From NCBI GenBank assembly GCA_030426875.1, contig JAUHXI010000117.1:1-5016 (forward strand): a stretch of DNA of 5,016 nt, written 5' to 3'. The stretch comes from a bacterium (GTDB lineage Bacteria; Patescibacteriota; Gracilibacteria; UM-FILTER-43-11). The position numbers were made by a program, and so were the translations under genes. The number at the start of each line of letters is the position of its first letter. The first letter of the stretch is position 1. Below are positions 1 to 5,016 of this stretch, piece after piece. The notes below the pieces were generated by a model. It had not been told where the DNA came from. It saw nothing but the letters and a program-made list of their open reading frames with translations, and made no database searches.

Positions 1-366
1 ATTAAATAGGCTTTTGACCTTTGCTCTGTTTTCATCTGGAAGTCTATTCAAATCCTTTAACCATGCATCAGCTTCAATCTTAAAACACATTTCTAATGCT
101 TGGCCTGACGATTCAGCTCCTCCCGTTTTAACAGTAGATTCTGTCGTTAGGATTCCTAATTTTACTAACAGTTCTTTTGCCCAATGTTTATTAGTCGAAT
201 TATAGACTCCGTCTTTTGAAGTTAATGAATCTCTTTCAATTTTATTCCCATCACCTATACATATAATTTCATTCACCAAAGCTCTTAAGGCAGATGCTCT
301 TTTTGTTAGGTCAACAGGTTTATGACGGTCTTCAAAAATTGATAAACCAGATTCTCCTTCAGTCAT
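1..366 (-). CDS. Partial hypothetical protein, possible winged-helix fold (C-terminus beyond window)
   Basis: This is an open frame of 122 codons starting at the ATG at 366-364 and running without a stop to base 1, so the C-terminal part lies outside the window. The N-terminus reads MTEGESGLSIFEDR. I do not recognise the family. By eye the order of elements suits a winged helix: a helix at residues 22-37 (ending LVNEIICIGDG), a short helix at 43-49, a longer amphipathic helix at 57-71 (STNKHWAKELLVKLGIL), a polar stretch at 72-92 that could be a wing, and a charged helix at 98-120. No catalytic motif is visible. A good extended -10 element sits just upstream, and there is no close ribosome binding site; the nearest GGAG is about 20 bases from the ATG. 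The codon pattern (AT-rich, many Lys, Glu and Leu) matches the other minus-strand genes here. Coding status is fairly certain; the DNA-binding idea is inference only. Confidence 0.72.
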   Translation of the reverse strand, partial: MTEGESGLSIFEDRHKPVDLTKRASALRALVNEIICIGDGNKIERDSLTSKDGVYNSTNKHWAKELLVKLGILTTESTVKTGGAESSGQALEMCFKIEADAWLKDLNRLPDENRAKVKSLFN

Positions 367-382
367 AATTCTTTATTAAGAG

Positions 383-398
383 GTTCTCCATTTTACCA
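383..398 (-). promoter_or_regulatory. Extended -10 promoter of the left-end gene
   Basis: Read on the minus strand, TGGTAAAAT (398-390) is an extended -10 element (TGn followed by TAAAAT, five of six matches to TATAAT). The -35 position holds only a weak match (ACTTCA), as is common for extended -10 promoters. The predicted start of transcription near 383 gives a leader of about 17 bases before the ATG at 366. Confidence 0.45.
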
Positions 399-463
399 CA
401 AAAAACTCTCTGTGAAGTAAAAAGTGAGGAAGTTGTTTAATCAGGTGGGGGATGGGTGATTTT

Positions 464-1096
464 TTAGTTAGAATTTTGAGAATTTGGTCTTGTTCCTGAG
501 TTTCTGTGAGCAGAAACAATTCCCTCTACAAGAAAGGCGTCTTCTTCCCCATCCCCATCCCCATCAATATGATCACCTTCTTCTCCTAGGGCAGCAAGCA
601 TTTCTCCAAAGATAGCACGTTGTTCTGCTGATATTCTTTCTTCTTCAGCAATGACTGAGCGCCTTTTTTCAGGGCTAAGATGAGAGAGTTTTTGATGATA
701 AGGTAAAAGGATCAATTTTATTTGGTCTAAGTGGTGCATCTCATTCTCATCATCGAAGTCACAATCGTCCAAACGCCCTTCGGCAATAAAAGATAAATGC
801 CTTCCAATATTAGTTCGCTCTTCTGCTGACAGCTCTCCTACAGCTAGCCAGTGTCCATCCTCAAAAAATTTTTCAATTACTAGTGTTTCGTGCAATACTG
901 CGACAGCACAAGCAAAGGCTTCTTGGGGTGTTGTTCCAGGTGGATTTGCAGTTCCAAATTTTGCCTCATAGTTGCTTCTAATTTCTAAATTATTTTGAAA
1001 AAAGGCCACCCACTCTGACAATTCATGAGGAACCTCACCCAGAAAAGAGTTGAATTCAGCGCTGTTTCCGATGGGGATGCAGTCTGATAATGGCAT
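464..1096 (-). CDS. Hypothetical acidic protein, 210 aa
   Basis: I do not recognise this protein. It starts at the ATG at 1096-1094 behind a strong predicted promoter and ends with TAA at 466-464. There is no signal peptide or membrane segment, so it is probably cytoplasmic. The first half (residues 20-85) looks globular and mostly helical. The middle has an acidic patch around DDCDFDDENE (110-119). The second half contains three short look-alike helical segments: LSAEERTNIGRHLSFIAE (89-106), LSPEKRRSVIAEEE (140-153) and ISAEQRAIFGEMLAALGEE (155-173). The first and third share S-A-E, R, G, L and E at equivalent places, suggesting an internal duplication. A (Asp-Gly)3 tract at 178-183 is encoded by three copies of a 6-bp repeat. 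The tail, about 192-210, is polar, rich in Ser and Asn, and probably disordered. The gene stands alone, with 97 bases to the next minus-strand gene and 144 from the Fic gene. Its function is unknown. Confidence 0.8.
   Translation of the reverse strand: MPLSDCIPIGNSAEFNSFLGEVPHELSEWVAFFQNNLEIRSNYEAKFGTANPPGTTPQEAFACAVAVLHETLVIEKFFEDGHWLAVGELSAEERTNIGRHLSFIAEGRLDDCDFDDENEMHHLDQIKLILLPYHQKLSHLSPEKRRSVIAEEERISAEQRAIFGEMLAALGEEGDHIDGDGDGEEDAFLVEGIVSAHRNSGTRPNSQNSN
547..564. repeat. Tandem hexamer (CCCCAT)3 inside the 210-aa gene
   Basis: Three perfect head-to-tail copies of CCCCAT occupy 547-564. On the coding (minus) strand they encode alternating Asp-Gly. Because the unit is six bases, gain or loss of a copy would change the protein by two residues without a frameshift. 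Confidence 0.85.
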
Positions 1097-1114
1097 GAGC
1101 TTTTAAGGTCAACT

Positions 1115-1150
1115 TTATTTCATTATTACAAATTTTTAATGATATGTCAA
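1115..1150 (-). promoter_or_regulatory. Strong sigma70-type promoter of the 210-aa gene
   Basis: On the minus strand there is a perfect -35 hexamer TTGACA (1150-1145), a 17-base spacer, and a -10 AATAAT (1127-1122). TG precedes the -10 with one base between, giving TGTAATAAT, an extended -10. The predicted transcription start near 1115 leaves a leader of about 19 bases before the ATG at 1096. No Shine-Dalgarno sequence is visible in that leader. This is the best promoter match in the window. Confidence 0.65.
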
Positions 1151-1192
1151 GTGTCCGAGCTTGAAATCTCTATTTTTCACAAATTTTACACC

Positions 1193-1230
1193 CTAAAAAA
1201 CCTATCATCACTAAAAAACGAGGTTTTTAG
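1193..1230 (-). terminator. Possible weak terminator after the Fic gene
   Basis: CTAAAAAACCT (1193-1203) and AGGTTTTTAG (1221-1230) form an inverted repeat of about ten pairs with one bulged A and a 17-base loop, starting 11 bases past the Fic stop codon. Read on the minus strand, the 3' arm gives AGGT followed by a run of T, which partly serves as the stem. The stem is AT-rich, so termination would be inefficient unless factors assist. A shorter alternative stem (CTAAAAA with TTTTTAG, 1211-1230) overlaps it. Confidence 0.35.
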
Positions 1231-1240
1231 AGGAGGTCTC

Positions 1241-2284
1241 TCAAACCCTAAAATATTCCCCCGCTGCAAATTCTACCTGCTCCAAAAACAACTCCTTAAA
1301 ATGAGAAAAATTGTTTTGCTCATAAAAAAGGAGGACGGCTTTTTTGTATTCAGTCACATCCACACTTCTATAAGAAAGTGGGCAGCATTGGTGGGCTAGC
1401 AAGATGGCGTTTCCGAGCATGCGACTGGTTCGCTTGTTGCCATCGGTAAATGGCTGGATGTAGACGATCAACAGATTCAACAAAAAAGCCTTAGCATGAG
1501 GGGTTTTTTCACGGTTCACTTTCTTACACAATTCCTCAACGGCTTCTCTGATTTGATATTGATTGTCTAAAGGACGATAAATAGTCCCCGTAATTCCTAC
1601 ACTGGTTTTTCTTAGATTTTTTTTCACCTTCAATTTTTTGACCAACAAAGCATGAATCAATTCAATCTTTTGAGCTGAAACCTCGATAAAATCACTTTGA
1701 TTTTTTTGAATATGACTGAGTGCTGCTTTGTGATTCAAGATCATTTGAGCTTCATCTTTATCATGTCCTTTTGCTAGTTGTTGCTGCAAAATCAAAGCCT
1801 CAGTTTCTATCAAGGTGTAAGTATTGCCTTCAATTTCAGAGGATTTCCAGCTGAAATCAATGGTCAATCGCTCAAATTCTTTTTGAAGTGTTTCAGGAGG
1901 TAATTTTTTAATATTTTTCTGGTAGTTTTGGGTGATTTTTTTTATCACGCGGTCCTCACTATGGTTGAAAATCTCAGTGATGAGATCAAAAATGCCAAAA
2001 TTAAAGGTTTTTTTGGCTCCTCGGTTCTCCATTGCTTTCAAAAAATACCGATTCACATCCACAGGCTTCACTGCATTGTAGGCAGAAGAAAGTGAATAAA
2101 CCGTTGAACGTCCTGCCCCCTTACGAGTCAAAAGCCCTTTTTCCACTAAAAACGCCATGTCCCGACTGATGGTGAGGCGTGAGCGGTTTGAAAAATAATC
2201 GACCACTTCACGAACGGCTATCGAACCCCTTTTTTCAACCATTTTTAAAATCGTTTCCTGCCTTTGATTGAGTTCGTTGTTCAT
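1241..2284 (-). CDS. Fic-domain protein with N-terminal winged HTH; catalytic His replaced by Gln
   Basis: This is a 347-residue Fic-family protein. Fic enzymes usually transfer AMP from ATP to a hydroxyl group on a target protein. Residues 2-64 form a winged helix-turn-helix of the DeoR/ArsR-like kind (LNQRQETILKMVEKRG, then TISRDMAFLVEKGLL and a basic wing), so it should bind DNA. Next comes a helical linker, then SSEIEGN (148-154), matching the N-terminal inhibitory motif [S/T]xxxE[G/N] of class II Fic proteins. GITGTIYRP (230-238) lies where the target-binding flap is expected, and the Fic motif is QPFTDGNKRTSR (277-288). The first residue should be the catalytic His; here codon CAG at 1456-1454 gives Gln, while the anion-loop residues D, G, N, K and R are kept. 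I chose the ATG at 2284. The frame could open at 2317, but the predicted transcription start (about 2301) lies downstream of that codon and the operator would then be coding. Downstream of the motif, LSYRSVDVTEYKKAVLLFYEQ is intact. The protein probably represses its own promoter; loss of His argues against ordinary AMP transfer. Confidence 0.9.
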   Translation of the reverse strand: MNNELNQRQETILKMVEKRGSIAVREVVDYFSNRSRLTISRDMAFLVEKGLLTRKGAGRSTVYSLSSAYNAVKPVDVNRYFLKAMENRGAKKTFNFGIFDLITEIFNHSEDRVIKKITQNYQKNIKKLPPETLQKEFERLTIDFSWKSSEIEGNTYTLIETEALILQQQLAKGHDKDEAQMILNHKAALSHIQKNQSDFIEVSAQKIELIHALLVKKLKVKKNLRKTSVGITGTIYRPLDNQYQIREAVEELCKKVNREKTPHAKAFLLNLLIVYIQPFTDGNKRTSRMLGNAILLAHQCCPLSYRSVDVTEYKKAVLLFYEQNNFSHFKELFLEQVEFAAGEYFRV

Positions 2285-2353
2285 AATTGTATCATGAAAT
2301 GGTCTTAATTGTATCATTTTTGATACGAAAAAGCAATTAAGATGATACGAAAG
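2284..2353. promoter_or_regulatory. Nested four-site palindromic operator of the Fic gene
   Basis: Four half-sites are arranged symmetrically about 2318.5: GTATCA at 2289-2294 and 2311-2316, then TGATAC at 2321-2326 and 2343-2348. The spacings are 16, 4 and 16 bases, so like half-sites repeat every 22 bases, about two helical turns. The left pair extends to a perfect 12-base direct repeat TAATTGTATCAT (2284-2295 and 2306-2317). The right pair extends to a 10-base direct repeat TGATACGAAA (2321-2330 and 2343-2352). The inner palindrome covers the spacer and -10 end of the predicted promoter, the position expected for a repressor. The Fic protein's own winged helix is the obvious candidate ligand. 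Confidence 0.72.
2301..2336 (-). promoter_or_regulatory. Promoter of the Fic gene, inside the operator
   Basis: On the minus strand, TTGCTT (2336-2331) and TACAAT (2313-2308) are separated by exactly 17 bases. The predicted start near 2301 gives a leader of about 17 bases before the ATG at 2284, with no Shine-Dalgarno sequence. The inner operator half-sites fall between and on these hexamers, so bound protein would block RNA polymerase. Confidence 0.5.
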
Positions 2354-2386
2354 ATGTTTTTCTCATACTTAGATATTTGATATTAA

Positions 2387-2401
2387 AGGTATAATTTACC
2401 T
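2387..2401 (-). terminator. Weak hairpin after the 295-aa gene
   Basis: AGGTA and TACCT form a perfect 5-bp inverted repeat with a 5-base loop, 19 bases past the stop codon of the minus-strand gene. On that strand it is followed by TTTAAT rather than a long T run. It is the only hairpin between this gene and the Fic operator, but it is short and may be chance in AT-rich DNA. Confidence 0.2.
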
Positions 2402-2419
2402 ATTCAGTTATAATTTTTA

Positions 2420-3307
2420 TTAATTTCTTGTTTCAGCACTCCTTAAGATGATTTCTTTCATTTCTTCAATAACTGTTTCAATTTCTGAATAAAAATCAGT
2501 AACTTCCTGTGCATAATCGTCATTATTATGTGTATTTTGATATACTTCCTCACTCATATCAATGGCATTACTTATGTCAAGATCTAATTTGGCCCCAATA
2601 AGCAAGCCTCTATTAAATAATATGGATAACTGTTGCAGGGCTTCGTTTGTAAAACTAAATAAAGTACTTGCTCCTTCTTCATTAACTAGAGGTGTCCTTA
2701 ATAACTCAGAATGTAATTGGGATAAAAAATTAATTTCTATTCCTTGTTCCAAAGCCTTATTAATCAATTCAACAAATTCCGAAAAAGTTGTAGGTAGAAC
2801 CGTTTGAGTGCTTTCAGCACCTTCATTGTCATTGATCATGAGCTTTTGAATGCTTTGTCGATATTTAATGGCTAAAAGCCATTCAGGAAAAATAGTGGCT
2901 ATGATTTCGAGGTATTTTTCAGTTGCACCTTCCTTTTCACTTCTCAATGCCATTTCTACAAGGTCTGAAAAGAGCTGGTTCACTATTCGTTTTTGATTTT
3001 CATTTAAATTAAAATCAAAGCAAAAACCATCTCGCCAATCGTATAAATTATGATTCATTAAAAGTACCATCAGCTTCAAAAGAACCAAGTCTTTGTCGGG
3101 AAATTCTTCAATGCTTATTACACCACTGTTAACCTTTGCTATAAAAGTACTTACTGTTTCTGGGCTTAATAGAGCCATGTTAAAGCTGGGGTTGTACCTT
3201 TGAGCCAATCTCATAAAACGAGCCAATAATTGTCCAAATACCTCATCTAACTCAGTTGAATTTGTTGCAGGAAAATTCTGTGGATTTAACGAAGGTTTTT
3301 CGGTCAT
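2420..3307 (-). CDS. Hypothetical helical protein, 295 aa
   Basis: I do not recognise this protein. It starts at ATG 3307-3305 (MTEKPSLNPQNF) and ends with TAA at 2422-2420. The composition is rich in Leu, Glu, Asn and Ile, and it looks almost wholly alpha-helical. Visible helices include 18-38 (TELDEVFGQLLARFMRLAQRY), a very hydrophobic stretch at 73-86 (DLVLLKLMVLLMNH, too short for a convincing membrane span), 103-123, 129-154, 174-205, and a final charged helix at 266-292 that could form a coiled coil. There is no signal peptide, so a soluble cytoplasmic protein is likely. No enzymatic motif is visible: WRDGFCFDFN (91-100) is the most distinctive stretch but matches nothing I can name. 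It is transcribed away from dnaE and towards the Fic gene, 135 bases away, with the Fic operator in between, so the two are probably separate units. Confidence 0.78.
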   Translation of the reverse strand: MTEKPSLNPQNFPATNSTELDEVFGQLLARFMRLAQRYNPSFNMALLSPETVSTFIAKVNSGVISIEEFPDKDLVLLKLMVLLMNHNLYDWRDGFCFDFNLNENQKRIVNQLFSDLVEMALRSEKEGATEKYLEIIATIFPEWLLAIKYRQSIQKLMINDNEGAESTQTVLPTTFSEFVELINKALEQGIEINFLSQLHSELLRTPLVNEEGASTLFSFTNEALQQLSILFNRGLLIGAKLDLDISNAIDMSEEVYQNTHNNDDYAQEVTDFYSEIETVIEEMKEIILRSAETRN

Positions 3308-3331
3308 GATTTAATGATTGAATAATATTTA

Positions 3332-3366
3332 GATAATAAATGTACCACATTAAATTAATTTATCAA
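3332..3366 (-). promoter_or_regulatory. Possible promoter of the 295-aa gene
   Basis: On the minus strand, TTGATA (3366-3361) lies 16 bases from TACATT (3344-3339), and TGG directly before the latter makes it an extended -10. Predicted transcription starts near 3332, about 25 bases before the ATG. The surrounding DNA is very AT-rich, so other TATTAT-like boxes nearby cannot be excluded. Confidence 0.35.
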
Positions 3367-3411
3367 GCCCCTTCAATTCCCCAGTAAAAAAGAGTAATAT
3401 GATTCTATAGA

Positions 3412-3507
3412 GGCCCCCTCCAGCTCCCCCAAAGGGGGAGAGCATGTATGGGAATTCACTAATCACTAAATCAAGTCCCTTCCCCTTAGGGGAGGTTAGG
3501 AGGGGCC
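3412..3507. repeat. GC-rich inverted repeat, REP/MITE-like, each arm a hairpin
   Basis: The left arm at 3412-3443 begins GGCCCCCTCCAGCTCCCCC and the right arm at 3477-3507 ends GGTTAGGAGGGGCC. The reverse complement of the right arm aligns with the left arm with a few mismatches and one-base gaps. Each arm is also a small hairpin: CTCCCCC-AAA-GGGGGAG (3424-3440) and TCCCC-TTA-GGGGA (3481-3493). A 33-base AT-rich spacer separates the arms. There is no open reading frame and no clear target-site duplication. Similar C-tract/G-tract palindromes are, from memory, scattered between genes in some Bacteroidota and Patescibacteria genomes, so this is probably a dispersed repeat. It fills most of the dnaE upstream region and would fold in the dnaE leader if transcription begins upstream of it; a TATGAT at 3398-3403 is a possible but weak -10 there. 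Confidence 0.7.
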
Positions 3508-3525
3508 ACAACTAGCCACGCTTAA

Positions 3526-5016
3526 ATGTCCAACTTCGTCCACCTACACACCCACTCCTTCTACTCCATTTTGATGGGCCTTTCGCATCCGGAAGATTAT
3601 GCCAAAAAAGCGGTGGAGCAAGGGGCCAAGGCCTTGGGAATGACCGAACACGGGGCCATGCATGGGGCCATTGATTTTTACAAAGCCTGCAAAAAACATG
3701 ACATCAAACCCATCATCGGGTCCGATGTTTATGTCGCCTTCAACAAGCTGACCGACAAGCGACACCAAATCGACAACAAGCGGACCCGAGCCGTCCTACT
3801 GGCCGAAACGCAAGAGGGCTACGAGAATTTGCTGAAGATGTCCACCATCGCCGCCATGGAAGGCTACTACTACAAACCCCGCGTGGATTGGGACTTGATG
3901 AAAAAGCATTCCAAAGGCCTCATCGCGCTGTCTGGATCGATTTGGGGTGACATCCCTCAGGCCATTTTATCGGGCGACATGCAGCGGGCCAAGGAATTCA
4001 TCGAACGTTTTCAAGACGCTTATGGTAAAGAAAATTTCTACTTTCAACTCGAACACCAGCCCAACCTGCCCCAACAGCAAACGGTGAATGAAGGGCTAAT
4101 TCAGCTTAGTAAAGAACACAACATTCCCCTGGTCGCTTCCGCCGATGTGCACTATGTGAATCAAGAAGATAATCTGGCCCAAGACATCGTCACCTGCATC
4201 GCCTCGGCGCGGAATTTGGACGATCCTGGGCGCTTTAGCATGATGAATGCCGATTATTCAATGCGGGACCCTCAGCTCATCATCGACCATTTTAAGGACC
4301 TGCCAGAAGCCATCGAAAACACGGTAAAAATTGCGGACCGCTGTAATGTTGACTTTGACTTTAAAACCTACCGCATTCCCACCTTTCCCGTGCCAGGAGA
4401 AAAAAGTGATGTCGATTATATGCGAGAGCTTTGTTACGAAGGCCTCATCACTAAATATGAATTGAAAGAGAAGGGGGTCACGGACCAAAAATCGGTCGGG
4501 GATTCTGACGATCCATTTGTGAAGGAGCTGGAAGAACGGCTTGAATATGAGCTCAAAATCATCATCGACATGGGCTTTGTGGGTTACTTTTTGATCGTCT
4601 GGGATTTTGTCAAATGGGCCAAAGATCATCAGATAATCGTCGGGCCTGGTCGTGGTTCAGCGGCGGGTGCACTCGTTTCTTACTGTCTGGACATCACCAC
4701 CATCGACCCCCTCAAATACAACCTCCTTTTCGAACGGTTTTTGAATCCCGCTCGGATCTCAATGCCTGATATCGACTTGGATTTTGCGGACAACCGGCGG
4801 GATGAAGTGATTGAATACGTCGCCCAAAAATATGGCCGGGATCGCGTGGCTCAGATTTGTACGTTTGGAACCTTGGCGGCTCGCGCAGCGGTCAAAGATG
4901 TGGGCCGAACGATGGGAATTTCCTTCGTCGAGATGAACGAATTTGCCAAGCTCATTCCCGACAAGCCGGGAACCACCTTGGAAGAAGCCTTGGAAAAATC
5001 ACCAGAACTGGTTGAA
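3526..5016 (+). CDS. dnaE: DNA polymerase III alpha subunit, N-terminal 497 residues (runs off window)
   Basis: This is the catalytic subunit of the replicative DNA polymerase. The frame runs unbroken from ATG 3526 to the window end; a TAA lies directly before the ATG (3523-3525), so no earlier start exists. Residues 1 to about 215 are the PHP domain (FVHLHTHSFYS at the start, TEHGAMHG at 40-47, SADVHYVNQED at 205-215). The polymerase core follows, with VGPGRGSAAG at 372-381 (nucleotide phosphate contact) and PDIDLDF at 414-420, where D415 and D417 match the first two catalytic aspartates (E. coli D401 and D403). The third aspartate and the C-terminal beta- and tau-binding parts lie beyond the window; usual family length is about 1,050-1,200 residues. 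The PHP metal site is only partly kept: H8, H10, H42, D207 and H209 remain, but Met17, Asp67, Arg88 and Ser138 replace expected Asp, Glu, His and Cys. The nearest Shine-Dalgarno-like GGAGG (3499-3503) is 22 bases from the ATG, inside the repeat, too far for normal use. Codon use is more GC-rich than that of its neighbours. Confidence 0.96.
   Translation, partial: MSNFVHLHTHSFYSILMGLSHPEDYAKKAVEQGAKALGMTEHGAMHGAIDFYKACKKHDIKPIIGSDVYVAFNKLTDKRHQIDNKRTRAVLLAETQEGYENLLKMSTIAAMEGYYYKPRVDWDLMKKHSKGLIALSGSIWGDIPQAILSGDMQRAKEFIERFQDAYGKENFYFQLEHQPNLPQQQTVNEGLIQLSKEHNIPLVASADVHYVNQEDNLAQDIVTCIASARNLDDPGRFSMMNADYSMRDPQLIIDHFKDLPEAIENTVKIADRCNVDFDFKTYRIPTFPVPGEKSDVDYMRELCYEGLITKYELKEKGVTDQKSVGDSDDPFVKELEERLEYELKIIIDMGFVGYFLIVWDFVKWAKDHQIIVGPGRGSAAGALVSYCLDITTIDPLKYNLLFERFLNPARISMPDIDLDFADNRRDEVIEYVAQKYGRDRVAQICTFGTLAARAAVKDVGRTMGISFVEMNEFAKLIPDKPGTTLEEALEKSPELVE

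Noticed and set aside
14..205. Plus-strand open frame of 63 codons
   Set aside because: It is antisense to the longer minus-strand gene at 1-366, which has a promoter and continues to the edge; the plus-strand frame shows no plausible start signal or protein character.
439..465. AATCA/TGATT inverted repeat followed by T run, as a plus-strand terminator
   Set aside because: There is only a five-pair AT stem with a long loop, and no plus-strand gene upstream would need it; on the minus strand it lacks a T run.
532..567. EF-hand-like calcium loop (DGDGDGEED) in the 210-aa protein
   Set aside because: Positions 1, 3, 5 and 6 fit, but position 12 is Leu rather than Glu and no flanking EF helices are evident; the tract is better explained by the hexamer repeat.
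1193..1219. Direct repeat CTAAAAAAC (1193-1201 and 1211-1219)
   Set aside because: It is a short A-run repeat, already covered by the inverted-repeat structure there, with no array or other copies nearby.
1139..1399. Plus-strand open frame of 86 codons
   Set aside because: It overlaps the 3' end of the Fic gene and the promoter of the 210-aa gene on the other strand. Its composition is that of a chance frame in AT-rich DNA.
2285..2317. Eleven-codon N-terminal extension of the Fic protein from the ATG at 2317
   Set aside because: The predicted transcription start (about 2301) lies downstream of this ATG, and the segment is made of operator half-sites. The HTH begins right after the ATG at 2284.
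2390..2414. Two perfect TATAAT boxes on the plus strand (2390-2395 and 2409-2414)
   Set aside because: Neither has a -35 partner at 16-18 bases, and transcripts would be antisense to the 295-aa gene. They are expected by chance in such AT-rich DNA.
2562..2807. Plus-strand open frame of 81 codons
   Set aside because: It lies wholly inside the 295-aa gene on the opposite strand and has no support of its own.
3544..4629. Minus-strand open frames (3544-3768 and 4258-4629)
   Set aside because: Both are shadows of dnaE, whose conserved motifs fix the true frame on the plus strand.

Overview
The window joins two different kinds of DNA. From about 1 to 3310 it is AT-rich and carries four genes, all on the minus strand, each apparently with its own promoter. 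From about 3410 to the end the GC content rises and the first 497 codons of dnaE (replicative DNA polymerase III alpha subunit) run on the plus strand and out of the window. The organism is a bacterium using an ordinary stop-codon set (TAA and TGA ends are seen). Shine-Dalgarno sequences are missing or badly spaced at every start, and the opening of DnaE (HLHTHS) resembles Patescibacteria (CPR) polymerases as I remember them. I lean towards that group or another uncultured lineage, with low confidence.

Layout, left to right. 1-366 (minus) is the N-terminal 122 codons of a possible winged-helix protein cut by the window edge. 464-1096 (minus) is an acidic 210-residue orphan with a (Asp-Gly)3 tract encoded by a perfect hexamer tandem repeat. 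1241-2284 (minus) is a Fic-domain protein fused to an N-terminal winged helix-turn-helix; its Fic motif has Gln where the catalytic His is expected. 2285-2353 is a nested palindromic operator with four GTATCA half-sites that overlaps the Fic promoter. 2420-3307 (minus) is a 295-residue helical orphan. 3412-3507 is a 96-bp GC-rich inverted repeat, each arm a hairpin, lying in the divergent intergenic region just before dnaE at 3526.

The genes do not form an obvious pathway. The best-supported regulatory circuit is the Fic protein: a DNA-binding fusion directly downstream of a symmetrical four-site operator, which suggests autoregulation. The three orphans next to it read as accessory DNA beside a housekeeping gene. 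No RNA genes, CRISPR arrays or complete transposons were seen, and no stretch over 300 bases lacks a gene.
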